Shown here in pieces: positions 8,101 through 15,788 of a stretch of DNA of 35,753 nucleotides. Below the pieces are notes generated by a model. The model was not told where the DNA came from and searched no databases. It saw only the letters and a program-made list of their open reading frames with translations. Within the stretch, counting starts at the first letter, position 1; every line of letters begins with the position of its first letter. This DNA is from Mycobacterium sp. 1274756.6. GTDB lineage: Bacteria; Actinomycetota; Actinomycetes; Mycobacteriales; Mycobacteriaceae. Position numbers and translations under genes: made by a program. The stretch lies in assembly GCF_001668625.1 (NCBI RefSeq), contig NZ_LZLJ01000068.1, positions 1-35,753 on the forward strand. The letters run 5' to 3'.

Positions 8101-9201
8101 GTGATCACCAGTGCCACCGCCTGGTTCGTCGGCCAGAAACAGGGGCTGCTCAACGTGTCCAACGCGCGCATCCAACTGCGGTTGTCCAACCCCGACGAGT
8201 CCCAGATGGGCACCGGGCTGGAGCGGCGCAAGGCGGCGCGCAACACCCTCGACCGGCCCGGCTTCGGCCTGACCGCCGACGGTCATGAACTCCTGGTCGC
8301 CGTTCCCGAAATCACCGGCCCCGACGGCGCCCGCATCCCCACCCGCCGGATCGGCGCGGTGCTCACCGAGCGCACCGGCGCGACCCGGGTGGAGCGGCTG
8401 GCCCGGCTGCCGCACCGGGCCGGGCTAGCGGGCATCTGCGCGGCATTCGCCGGCAGCGAGGGCGCCGACGACCCGCTCAACGTCCCGTTCGCGCTCGGCG
8501 AGAGCGCCCTGCAGCCGGTCGCCGCGCCGCTGCGGACCCTGCCGAACCTACTGGTGATGGGGCGCCAGCTGTGTGGCAAGACCACGACGCTGACCACGAT
8601 CGGCCACGCGATCATGAACCGGCTCAGCCCGGAGCAGGCGCGCATCACCATCATCGACCCGAAGACGACGTTGATCGGCCGGATCCAGGGCCCGCACGTC
8701 GATGCCTACGCCTACACCGCCGACGACATCGACGCGGTGCTCGGCGAGCTCGCCGAGGCACTGCGGCACCGGTTGCCGCCGTCGGGGCTGACCCAACGGG
8801 AACTGCTGGACTGGCCGGGCTGGGACGGCCCCCGCCGGGTGGTCATCATCGACGACGAGCAGGAGTTGCGCGGTCATGGCGGGATCGGCAAACCGGCCGC
8901 CACCGCTCCGCTGTGGCCGCTGATCGAGCGCAGCCGCGAAATCGGGCTGCATGTGATCGTGGCGCGGCTGCCCGGCAATTGGGTGGCGCAGGCGGTGATG
9001 AACCCGCTGCTGCAAAAACTCACCGCGGCGCGGACACCGACGTTGTTCATGGACAACGACCCGGCAACCGTGAAGGTGTTCGGGCGGATCAGCGCGCAAC
9101 AACTGCCGGCCGGCCGGGGCCTGCTGGTGACCACCGAGGGCGCGATCGAAGGCGTGCTGGTCGGCACCGCCGAACCTAGTGCGGGCACTCCACCGGGCTG
9201 A
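5107..9201 (+). CDS. eccC: Type VII secretion ATPase EccC (three FtsK/SpoIIIE domains, ESX-2-like)
   Basis: The protein has 1364 residues and is the motor and substrate receptor of ESX systems. Two membrane helices lie at about 37-58 and 66-80. Three ATPase domains follow, each with visible motifs. Domain 1 has GTSGSGKS (498-505) and VIIDE (Asp611, Glu612). Domain 2 has ATAQRGKST (859-867) and LVVDN (Asp969). Domain 3 has GRQLCGKT (1152-1159) and IIDDE (Asp1249-Glu1251). All three P-loops are intact, so the gene looks functional. It is unsplit, unlike EccCa/EccCb of ESX-1. No eccD, mycP, esx or PE/PPE gene follows. Instead its last 26 bases overlap a convergent gene, which closes the operon here. 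Confidence 0.95.
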   Translation: MAKRGFVRSTRAAVPVVPPARVAVAPPLALPEREPRNILLMIAIPAVLVGILGTLIVMYASGIRSLRSGFFPMMGLAGFGALMFSGRLGRGRRVSWGEQERQRRSYLRQLDDDRDEIHRAAAQLRRSQLFVHADPRRLDTVIGSRRMWERRPGDPDFLDVRLGVGVQQAGDCAVSLQWPDVPVAEELEPVTGGALRDFILEQSKIRDIGKVVSLRSKPGFSFLADDTAALHPLLRAVLCALAVYHSPDDLKIMLVTRHPERWSWLVWLPHNQHAELIDACGPRRLVFTSPTALEEALDAELHRKGRGPWTPPIGSSPSTMPSPMESPTGRELGPHWLIVDDNTGTPEQWEGVTGQKGMAGITVLRLATRAGTGVGFGEDQRFELRGDRLWHRGGFYAVADQLAASTAHRYARALARWSPMTAGELAETDGRGGELLRSLGIADPRRLDVSRLWAESRGRGDPKWAMVPVGAKPGGELQYIILRAKDFGGFGFHSVVIGTSGSGKSEYFLSLCSGIALTHSPETFIVIFVDMKFESAAQDLDGFPHVAGSLSNLGNDERHLADRMRKAVDGEITRRYRLFKEAGARDANEYEEMRLAGRQLEPIPILLVIIDEYLELFIHHPEWIDLVIHIGQEGRGCNVFFTLGGQRLDLSSLSKVKSNIAFRVALRAETAEDSRDVIGSDAALHLPSAENGYGLLKVGPRDLEQFRCFYVSAPFVVPKHTGDDGHTAPVSFAQPRLLSWEHQPLSPAERAALPVERPAEPDEYLFHPDGFRRKKIVDVVREALAAQPTRPPHRIWLPPLETSEPVDALVAIWRGRAWDVDYGQNSGLTLPVGVVDIPEEHAQRVHVVDAEMDNIMVVATAQRGKSTTIMTLLVAAALLYRPERVTFFCVGAALYPVEELPHVAGVVSLSDGEGVSRTIATLEGLIRAREAAFKHHQIDIAEFRQRRFGTAEGATDPDDKFGDVFLVVDNYGDLYDKDPALGDRAIAIARQGLSYGVHVITSATAWFVGQKQGLLNVSNARIQLRLSNPDESQMGTGLERRKAARNTLDRPGFGLTADGHELLVAVPEITGPDGARIPTRRIGAVLTERTGATRVERLARLPHRAGLAGICAAFAGSEGADDPLNVPFALGESALQPVAAPLRTLPNLLVMGRQLCGKTTTLTTIGHAIMNRLSPEQARITIIDPKTTLIGRIQGPHVDAYAYTADDIDAVLGELAEALRHRLPPSGLTQRELLDWPGWDGPRRVVIIDDEQELRGHGGIGKPAATAPLWPLIERSREIGLHVIVARLPGNWVAQAVMNPLLQKLTAARTPTLFMDNDPATVKVFGRISAQQLPAGRGLLVTTEGAIEGVLVGTAEPSAGTPPG

Positions 9202-9454
9202 CCAGCAGGGCGGGCCACAGCACCGTCGCCAAACCCATTGCCACCAGGTCGAATTCGGTGCTCTGCGGTGCGCGCAACTGCAGCTGATGCCGCGCCGGGG
9301 TCAGGTGATCGGGTTGGAGGAAAACCAAACTCAGCCCGATCAGCAGATAGGGGATGGCCAGCCAGAAAACGGTCTCGGCGAGCGCGGCCACCGAAACCGG
9401 CCGGGTGGCCACTGCCCACACCCGCGCGGGCAGCTCCGCGATCCGCCGGCCCAT
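9176..9454 (-). CDS. Small membrane protein B (92 residues)
   Basis: The start ATG at 9454 shares its A with the TGA of the upstream partner (TGATG), so translation is coupled. The protein has two hydrophobic segments: VAALAETVFWLAIPYLLIGL and a later one around VAMGLATVLWPALLV. A polar loop rich in Gln, Leu and Pro lies between them. The stop TAG at 9176-9178 lies inside the 3' end of eccC on the other strand. I do not recognise a family. The partner gene has the same size and layout, so the two products may form a heteromeric membrane complex. Confidence 0.65.
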   Translation of the reverse strand: MGRRIAELPARVWAVATRPVSVAALAETVFWLAIPYLLIGLSLVFLQPDHLTPARHQLQLRAPQSTEFDLVAMGLATVLWPALLVSPVECPH

Positions 9455-9681
9455 CACGGCCCGCAGCCGCCGGCGAAGGCGAGCTGAACCGGCCAGGTCG
9501 CGATGCCCGCCAGGACCGAGAGCACCGCCTCGGGGCCGCCCAGCCCGGCGAAGCGGTCGCTGTCGGCGACCGCCCACACCAGCCCGGCCGCCAGGTACGG
9601 CGCGGCGATCAGCCCGGCCAGCAGGCCCCACTCGACCAGGCGCAGCTCGAAACGCAGCACGCTGCGCAGGATGCTGAGCAC
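9454..9681 (-). CDS. Small membrane protein A (75 residues)
   Basis: GTG at 9681 is preceded by a strong Shine-Dalgarno, GAGGAGG (9688-9694 on the minus strand), seven bases upstream. The product starts MLSILRSVLRFELRLVEWGL and has two membrane helices, LLAGLIAAPYLAAGLVWAV and AVLSVLAGIATWPVQLAFAG. It ends in GGCGP. Its stop overlaps the start of the next gene by one base. The function is unknown. The good ribosome binding site and coupling make this pair convincing as real genes despite their size. Confidence 0.65.
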   Translation of the reverse strand: MLSILRSVLRFELRLVEWGLLAGLIAAPYLAAGLVWAVADSDRFAGLGGPEAVLSVLAGIATWPVQLAFAGGCGP

Positions 9682-9741
9682 CGCAGGCCTCCTCGGGCAC
9701 GTCGACCGGTTCGCGCTGCCGAGGCCAAAACTACCCGGTGC

Positions 9742-11238
9742 TCAGTCGCGGTGGCCGTACTCGTCGAACCAGTAGGCGAGTTTGCCGCGCCTGCTCACCG
9801 CCCGCAGCCGACGCTCGGTGGCCTCCCGGGTCGGCGGGTTGGTGACGATGAGCAACTCGTCGCCGGCCTTGATCGGGGTGTCGGGCTGGGGCACGAAAGT
9901 GTGACCGTTGCGGATGATCAAGGTGATCACGCTCGGCTCGGGCAGGCGCAGTTCCAGGATCGTGACGTTGCGCAGCCGCGACTCCGGCGCCACCCGCATC
10001 GTCAGCAACTCGGCTTCCAACACGTCCAGCGGCGCGGACTCGACGTGGATCTCGCGGGCGGCGTCGTGGGCCATCAGCCCGAGTCGCCGCGCGATCAGGC
10101 TCAGGCTGGGGCCCTGCACCAAGGTGAAGCCCACCACCAGGATGAACACGATGTTCAGCAGCCGCTGGCTATGCTCGACACCCTCGACGATGGGAAAGGT
10201 GGCCAACACGATCGGCACCGCCCCGCGCAAACCCGCCCAGGACAAGAAGACCTGTTCGCGCCAGGGCACCCGGAACCAGGTCAGACAGCCGGCCACCGAC
10301 AGCGGGCGGGCCACCAGCAGCAGCACCAGGCCGATGACGAGCGCGGGGACCAGTTCGCGGGGCAGGTTGCGCGGGGTCACCAGCAGACCCAGCAGCACGA
10401 AGAGGCTGATCTGGGCCAGCCACGCCAGCCCCTCGGCGAAGGAGCGGGTGGCTGAGCGGTGCGGCAGTTTGGAGCTGGCCAGCACCATGCCGGCCACGTA
10501 GGCGGCCAGGAAGGCGCTGGCGTGCGCGGTGCCGGCCGCGGCGAACGCCACCATGCCGACCCCGAACGTCGCCAACGGGTACATCCCGGTCGCGGGCAGC
10601 GCGGTGTGGCGCAACGCGAACCCGCCCACCAGCCCGGCGCCCACACCGATCACCGCGCCGAGCGCCAACTCGAAGATGATCTCCAGCACCGCTTCGCCCA
10701 GCGACACCGTCAGCGGGGTCGCGCTGAACACCAACACCAGGATGGCCGCGGGCGGGTCGTTGAAGCCGGACTCGGCCTCGACCAGGCCGGCCAGCCGCCG
10801 CGGCAGCGGCAGCAGCCGCAGCACCGAGAACACCGCGGCGGCGTCGGTGGAGGAGATGATCGCCCCCAGCAGCAGCGCCAGCTGCCACTCGAAGCCCAGC
10901 AGCAGGTGCGCGCCGACCGCGGTGACCACCGTGCTGATGCCCACCCCGACGGTGGCCAGTACCCCCGCGGGGGCGAGCACGCTGCGCACGTCGGCGAACC
11001 GGGTGGTCAGCCCGCCCTCGACCAGGATCACGCCGAGCGCGGCGATGCCGAGATCCCGGGCGATCTCGTAGTTGTCGAAGACCAGCCCGAGCCCGCCGTC
11101 GCCGATCGCCATCCCGACCGCGAGGAACAGCAACAGACTGGGCAGCCCGACCCGGCTGGCGACCCGGGTGCCGACGATGCTGGCCAGCAGCACCAGGCCG
11201 CCGGCCAACAGCGCCAGGTACAGCTGCTCCAAGGTCAT
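9742..11238 (-). CDS. K+/H+ (Na+/H+) antiporter, NhaP2/CvrA type with C-terminal RCK domain
   Basis: A 498-residue cation/proton antiporter. About twelve hydrophobic segments span residues 5-390, with the conserved TDAAAVFSVLR (131-141) and ESGFNDPPA (156-164) typical of the CPA1 NhaP branch. Residues of about 400-485 form a TrkA-C (RCK_C) domain, which usually binds a small ligand or nucleotide and gates transport. The ATG at 11238 was chosen because the N-terminus MTLEQLYLALLAGG enters the first helix. The frame runs further upstream without coding character. It is divergent from a TrkA-like gene 196 bases away, which points to a shared role in potassium homeostasis. The ion specificity is not certain from sequence. 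Confidence 0.85.
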   Translation of the reverse strand: MTLEQLYLALLAGGLVLLASIVGTRVASRVGLPSLLLFLAVGMAIGDGGLGLVFDNYEIARDLGIAALGVILVEGGLTTRFADVRSVLAPAGVLATVGVGISTVVTAVGAHLLLGFEWQLALLLGAIISSTDAAAVFSVLRLLPLPRRLAGLVEAESGFNDPPAAILVLVFSATPLTVSLGEAVLEIIFELALGAVIGVGAGLVGGFALRHTALPATGMYPLATFGVGMVAFAAAGTAHASAFLAAYVAGMVLASSKLPHRSATRSFAEGLAWLAQISLFVLLGLLVTPRNLPRELVPALVIGLVLLLVARPLSVAGCLTWFRVPWREQVFLSWAGLRGAVPIVLATFPIVEGVEHSQRLLNIVFILVVGFTLVQGPSLSLIARRLGLMAHDAAREIHVESAPLDVLEAELLTMRVAPESRLRNVTILELRLPEPSVITLIIRNGHTFVPQPDTPIKAGDELLIVTNPPTREATERRLRAVSRRGKLAYWFDEYGHRD

Positions 11239-11434
11239 GTCGTCCCCGCTTGTGCCGGTGGGCTGGGTGGGCATCGAGCCCGGGTTGCTTCCGCCGGCCG
11301 TGGCGGCAAGGCCCGGAGGAGGTGTGCCGGTGCCAGTAAAGTTAACCCAGGAACGGCCTCGACGGGCCGGGGCATCAACGGTACGGGCCGAGAACAGGCG
11401 ATGCGGATGGCGACAGGCGATGGGTAGGCGGGTG

Positions 11435-12130
11435 ATGCGGGTCGGCATCGCCGGCGCCGGGGCTGTCGGTCGCGCGGTCGCCCGGGAACTGCTCGACAAC
11501 GGCCACAAGGTGCTGTTGATCGAACGCCAGACCGGGCACTACCAGCCCGGCGCCGTCGCCGACGCCGACTGGCTGCTCGGTGACGCCGCGGAGCTCTCCA
11601 CGCTGGAGGAGGCGGGCCTGCAGATCTGCGACGTGGTCATCGCCGCAACCGGGCAGGACAAGGTCAACCTGGCGGTGGCGCTGCTGGCCAAGACCGAGTT
11701 CGCGGTGCCGCGGGTGGTCGCCCGGGTCAACGAGACCCGCAACGAGTGGCTGTTCACCGACGAGTGGGGCGTCGACGTGGCCGTGTCCACCCCGCGGGCG
11801 ATCGTCGCGAACGTGGAGGGTGCGATCGACGTCGGACACCTGGTGCCGGTGATGGGGCTGCGACAGAGCCAGGTCAACCTGGCGAAACTGACCCTGCCGG
11901 CCACCAATCCGCTGGTCGGACAGCGGATTTGTGACATAACGCTGCCACCGGACACCGCGCTGGTGGTGGTGCTGCGCGACGACGAGACGATCCTGCCGCG
12001 CTCGCAACGGATGCTGGCCGCCGGAGACGAGTTGGTGTTCGCCGCCAACCGCGCCACCGAGCACCGCATTCGCGCGGTCATCGAGGCGCAGGACCCCGCG
12101 TTGGCCGGTCCCGGGGCGGAGCCGGCGTAG
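11435..12130 (+). CDS. ceoC: TrkA-type K+ uptake regulatory protein (CeoC-like)
   Basis: The 231-residue protein has an N-terminal RCK_N Rossmann fold and a C-terminal RCK_C domain. The NAD-binding GAGAVG is at residues 7-12, and the acidic Glu30 closing strand 2 suits NAD(H). The stretch FAVPRVVARVNETRNEWLF closely matches CeoC (Rv2692) as I recall it. RCK proteins form rings on the cytoplasmic side of Trk/Ktr potassium channels and switch them with nucleotides or c-di-AMP. M. tuberculosis has an adjacent ceoB-ceoC pair. Here the gene is alone and faces an antiporter, so it may regulate that transporter or a channel elsewhere. ATG 11435 is preferred, with an in-frame ATG at 11420 as the alternative. 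Confidence 0.85.
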   Translation: MRVGIAGAGAVGRAVARELLDNGHKVLLIERQTGHYQPGAVADADWLLGDAAELSTLEEAGLQICDVVIAATGQDKVNLAVALLAKTEFAVPRVVARVNETRNEWLFTDEWGVDVAVSTPRAIVANVEGAIDVGHLVPVMGLRQSQVNLAKLTLPATNPLVGQRICDITLPPDTALVVVLRDDETILPRSQRMLAAGDELVFAANRATEHRIRAVIEAQDPALAGPGAEPA

Positions 12131-12171
12131 TCAGAGCCGGCTTAGTCAGACCCCGGCGCCAGACCCCGGTG

Positions 12172-12927
12172 TCAGGCTTCGACGATGATCGGGTCGCCCA
12201 AGCTGACCTGGTCGAAATACCAGGCGGCGTTGTCCGGGCTGAGGTTGATGCAGCCGTGGCTGACGTTGGCGTAGCCCTGCGAGTCCACCGACCACGGCGC
12301 GGAGTGGACGTAGACGCCGCTCCAGGTGACCCGGACGCCGTACTGGCCGTCGATGAGGTACCCCTCGGGGTCGTCGAGCGGGATGCCGATGGTGCGCGAG
12401 TCGAACTTCACCGTGCGCTCCTTGGACAGCGCCGTGAACGAGCCGATCGGGGTGGGCCGGCTCGGCTTACCCAGCGAGGCAGGCATTTCGCGCAGCACCT
12501 CGCCGTTGCGGCTCACGGTGAAGCTGTGGCCGGAGATGCTGGCCACCGCGACCAGTGCGTCGCCGGTTTCGAAGCCGGTGGACAGGCCGCGCGCCTCCAC
12601 ATCGACGGTGGTGTGCGCGGGCCAGTAGTCCTCCGGCACCCAGTGGACCTCGCGGTCACTGACCCACTCGAAGTGTCCGGGGGTGTTGCTCGAGGACGTG
12701 ACGACGATGGTGCGTTCCGCGGCGGTCCGGTTGCGCACCGGAGCGAGGAAGGTGACCACCACCGGGTGGGCCACGCCGACGACCGCGCCCTGCGCCGGCA
12801 GGACCTCGGCGACCGCCGGGACGGGCTGCGGCGGTGCGATCGCCGCCCAGCTGGCGTTACTCGACCCCACCGCGAGCAGTGCGGTAATCGAGGCGATGAC
12901 GCCCAACCAGCGAGCCACGCGGCGCAC
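12172..12927 (-). CDS. ldtA: L,D-transpeptidase LdtA (YkuD family)
   Basis: A 251-residue enzyme making 3-3 cross-links in peptidoglycan, and the target of carbapenems. The N-terminus MRRVARWLGVIASITALLAV is a signal or anchor sequence. An Ig-like domain follows, then a YkuD catalytic domain with His208 (YVHSAPWSV) and the nucleophile Cys226 in SHGCINLSP. The numbering is the same as in LdtMt1 (Rv0116c), which is also 251 residues. The start is GTG 12927 with an AAGGGGGG ribosome site just upstream. With MurT/GatD in the same window it belongs to peptidoglycan modification, although the genes are not in one operon. Confidence 0.95.
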   Translation of the reverse strand: MRRVARWLGVIASITALLAVGSSNASWAAIAPPQPVPAVAEVLPAQGAVVGVAHPVVVTFLAPVRNRTAAERTIVVTSSSNTPGHFEWVSDREVHWVPEDYWPAHTTVDVEARGLSTGFETGDALVAVASISGHSFTVSRNGEVLREMPASLGKPSRPTPIGSFTALSKERTVKFDSRTIGIPLDDPEGYLIDGQYGVRVTWSGVYVHSAPWSVDSQGYANVSHGCINLSPDNAAWYFDQVSLGDPIIVEA

Positions 12928-12963
12928 GGCGTCCCCCCTTCTTGAAGTGTCAAACCCGTCCGT

Positions 12964-12984
12964 ATTCTATCCGGCCTTTGCCGG
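12964..12984 (-). promoter_or_regulatory. Candidate ldtA -10 element with adjoining inverted repeat
   Basis: On the minus strand TAGAAT (12964-12969) matches the SigA -10 consensus at five of six bases and lies about 37 bases before the ldtA GTG. Immediately upstream is a perfect inverted repeat, CCGGC-N4-GCCGG (12971-12984), in the spacer where a -35 contact would be. A second small palindrome, TTGCT-C-AGCAA, is at 12989-12999. No good -35 hexamer was found, so activator or repressor control is possible. Confidence 0.3.
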
Positions 12985-13144
12985 TTCGTTGCTCAGCAAA
13001 GGGCAAATCCGCGGCCTCGGCCGTGCTCCACGCTGGTGAAGCGCGTTGTGATGTAGCGCCAGCAAATATCAAATGTGTACTTTGCCGGTGGGCTCTTGTG
13101 CCGGTCGCCGGTTGGGGGAAAGCTTGACACCCAGGAGGATCGGC

Positions 13145-15274
13145 ATGGCGGACAAGACGTACCGATCGGCGGGTGCCGGCCCGGCCGTGGACCGCCCCAC
13201 CGAGATCCGCAACGTGGCATTGGTAGGGCCCTCCGGATCGGGAAAGACCACCCTGGTCGAGGCCCTGCTCGTTGCCGGTGGGGAGTTGTCCCGGCCCGGA
13301 ACGATCTGCGACGGCACCACGGTCTGCGACTACGACCCCGTCGAGATCCGCCAGCAGCGGTCGCTCGGTCTGGCGGTGGCGCCGGTCTGGCACGGGCGCA
13401 CCAAGATCAACCTCATCGACACCCCCGGCTACGCCGAGTTCCTCGGGGAACTGCGCGCGGGTCTGCGCGCAGCCGACGGGGCGTTGTTCGTCATCGCCGC
13501 CAACGACGTCGTCGATGAAGCCACCCGGTCGCTGTGGCAGGAGTGCGAGCAAACCGGGGTGCCGCGCGCGGTGGTGATCAACAAGCTGGACCACCCCCGT
13601 GCGGACCATGCGACTACGCTGCGCATGGCACGGGAAGCCTTCGGCGTCAAGACGTTACCGCTATACCTACCCGACGGTGACGGCCTACTGGGCTTGCTCA
13701 CGCAGACGTATTACCGGGTGATCGACGGTCAACGCCGCGCCCGGCCGCCCGATACCGAGCAGCGGGCACGCATCGACGCTCATCGCGGTGACCTCATCGA
13801 AGGGATCATCGAAGAGTCCGAAGACGAGACACTCATGGAGCGCTACCTCGCCGGCGAAGAGCTGGACGAGGACGGACTGATCGCCGATCTGGAGCGTGCG
13901 GTGGCCCGCGCGACGCTATTTCCGGTGTTCCCGGTATGCGCGGCCACCGGTCTGGGCGCCATTGAACTGCTCGACGGGATCGCCCGTGGCCTGCCCCCGC
14001 CACCGGAGCGCCGGCCGCCCGAGGTGTTCACCCCGCAGGGGATCGCCCGCCGGGCGCTGCCCTGCGACCCCGACGGCCCGTTGCTGGCCGAGGTCGTCAA
14101 AACCACCTCCGATCCCTATGTGGGCCGGATCAGTCTGGTGCGGGTGTTCTCCGGAACCTTGCGACCCGATTCCGCGGTGCACGTCTCCGGACACAGCACC
14201 GCGTTCTTCGGGAACGGTTCGACGCCAAGCCATCCCGATCACGACGAGGACGACCGCGTCGCCGCCGTGTCGTTCCCGTTCGGCAAGCAACAGCGGCGGG
14301 CCGACCGGGTGATCGCCGGCGACCTGGGTGCCATCGCTCGACTCGGCCACGCCGAAACCGGCGACACCGTGTCGGACTGCGCCGACGCCTTGGTGCTCAA
14401 GCCCTGGCCGATGCCCGAACCGCTGTTGCCGGTGGCGATCTCACCGCACGCCCGGACCGATGACGACAAGCTGGCCGTGGCGCTGAGCCGGCTGGTTGCC
14501 GAGGACCCGGCGTTGCGGGTCGAGCAGAACCGGGAGACCCATCAGGTCGTGCTGTGGTGCACCGGGGAGGCACACGCCGACCTCGTCCTCGAGGCGCTCA
14601 CCGACCGCTACGGGGTGGCCGTAGACGTTGTGGAGCTGCGGGTACCGCACCGCGAGACCTTCGCCGACACGGCACGGGGTCGCGGTCGACATGTCAAACT
14701 GTCCGGAGGACACGGACAGTTCGCGATCTGTGACATCGTCGTCGAGCCACTGTCGCCGGGCGCGGGATTCGAATTCGTCGACAAGGTGGTCGGTGGTGCG
14801 GTGCCGCGCGCTTTCATCCCCAGCGTGGAAAAGGGTGTGCGGAACCAGATGGCTGCCGGCGTGCACAGCGGCTGCCCGGTGGTCGACATCCGGGTCACCC
14901 TGGTCGACGGCAAGGCCCACAGCGTGGACTCCTCGGATATGGCCTTCCAGCTCGCCGGCGCGCTGGCGCTGCGGGAGGCGGCGGCCACCGCGCGCATCGA
15001 GCTACTCGAACCTCTCGACGCGATCGTGGTGGTGGTGCCCGACGAGCTGGTCGGTGCGGTGTTGACCGACCTGTCCGGGCGGCGGGCCCGGGTGTCGGGC
15101 ACCGAGAAGGCGGGGCAGGACCGTAGCGTGATCCACGCCGAAGTGCCCCAAGTGGAGCTGATCCGCTACGCGATCGACTTACGCTCACTCAGTCACGGCA
15201 GCGGGTCGTTTCACCGCGCGTTCGCCCGCTACGCCCCGATGCCCGCGGCGGCCATCGCCCGGGCCGACTCGTGA
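13145..15274 (+). CDS. fusA2: Elongation factor G-like GTPase FusA2
   Basis: A 709-residue EF-G paralogue. The G1 motif is GPSGSGKT (28-35) instead of the AHVDAGKT-like form of true EF-G. G3 is DTPGYAEF, in which Tyr96 replaces the His of DTPGH that assists GTP hydrolysis. G4 is NKLD (146-149). Domains II-V follow, with the EF-G IV segment HVKLSGGHGQFAICDIVVEP. The ATG at 13145 has AGGAGG seven bases upstream. Its mycobacterial homologue (Rv0120c) is dispensable and is reported to differ from EF-G in GTPase behaviour. The cellular role (stress translation, recycling or ribosome protection) is not settled. The next gene starts 34 bases downstream and is probably cotranscribed. Confidence 0.92.
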   Translation: MADKTYRSAGAGPAVDRPTEIRNVALVGPSGSGKTTLVEALLVAGGELSRPGTICDGTTVCDYDPVEIRQQRSLGLAVAPVWHGRTKINLIDTPGYAEFLGELRAGLRAADGALFVIAANDVVDEATRSLWQECEQTGVPRAVVINKLDHPRADHATTLRMAREAFGVKTLPLYLPDGDGLLGLLTQTYYRVIDGQRRARPPDTEQRARIDAHRGDLIEGIIEESEDETLMERYLAGEELDEDGLIADLERAVARATLFPVFPVCAATGLGAIELLDGIARGLPPPPERRPPEVFTPQGIARRALPCDPDGPLLAEVVKTTSDPYVGRISLVRVFSGTLRPDSAVHVSGHSTAFFGNGSTPSHPDHDEDDRVAAVSFPFGKQQRRADRVIAGDLGAIARLGHAETGDTVSDCADALVLKPWPMPEPLLPVAISPHARTDDDKLAVALSRLVAEDPALRVEQNRETHQVVLWCTGEAHADLVLEALTDRYGVAVDVVELRVPHRETFADTARGRGRHVKLSGGHGQFAICDIVVEPLSPGAGFEFVDKVVGGAVPRAFIPSVEKGVRNQMAAGVHSGCPVVDIRVTLVDGKAHSVDSSDMAFQLAGALALREAAATARIELLEPLDAIVVVVPDELVGAVLTDLSGRRARVSGTEKAGQDRSVIHAEVPQVELIRYAIDLRSLSHGSGSFHRAFARYAPMPAAAIARADS

Positions 15275-15308
15275 ACCGCGCCGACGGCCGAAGACAGGAA
15301 GGTGACCG

Positions 15309-15785
15309 TTGTCGACATTGCAGGGCCTGCCCGCCCACATCCTGCTGAACCACTTCGTAGTCGTGTTGATGCCGCTCACCGCGGTCCTGGCGATTCTGTG
15401 CGCCGTGTGGCCGGGCGCGCGGCAACGACTGGTCTGGCTGGTTTTGGTGCTCGCGATCGCGACCGCGGTCATCACCCCGTTGACCGTCAGCTCCGGGCAG
15501 TGGCTGATCGACCACGCCGACAAGCAGACCCAGATGCTCAACCACCACGCCGATCTCGGCGACACCATGGCCTACTTCGCGGCGGCACTACTGGTCGCCG
15601 CCATCCTGCTCGCCGTGCTGCAGGTCCGGAAGAATCGGGCCAGTGAGACGAAACCGCTGGTGCAGCTGCTGATCATCGCCCTGGTGATCGCCGCCTCCGG
15701 CGCTTCACTGGTGCAGATCTACCGCACCGGCGAATCCGGTGCCCGCTCGGCGTGGGGGAGTTTCGTGTCGTCGGTGAGCGGGTGA
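15309..15785 (+). CDS. DUF2231-type integral membrane protein
   Basis: A 158-residue protein with four predicted membrane helices, at about residues 10-35, 38-60, 84-107 and 118-137. The opening LQGLPAHILLNHFVVVLMPL, with its conserved His and Asn, and a central HHADLGD are typical of DUF2231 proteins. The function of that family is unknown, although histidines near the membrane suggest haem or metal binding in some members. TTG 15309 is chosen as the start because an AGGAAGGTG ribosome site sits directly before it. It is 34 bases behind fusA2 in the same direction. Confidence 0.7.
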   Translation: MSTLQGLPAHILLNHFVVVLMPLTAVLAILCAVWPGARQRLVWLVLVLAIATAVITPLTVSSGQWLIDHADKQTQMLNHHADLGDTMAYFAAALLVAAILLAVLQVRKNRASETKPLVQLLIIALVIAASGASLVQIYRTGESGARSAWGSFVSSVSG

Positions 15786-15788
15786 GGG

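Noticed and set aside
9176..9700. A single 174-codon minus-strand frame interpreted as one protein or a frameshifted gene
   Set aside because: Its first half reads as Arg/Gly-rich noise, while a second frame (9454-9681) encodes a clean membrane protein. The TGATG junction and strong ribosome site support two coupled genes.
11239..11434. A c-di-AMP (ydaO-type) riboswitch before the K+ transporter genes
   Set aside because: The gene context invites it, but I could not find the conserved aptamer blocks on either strand.
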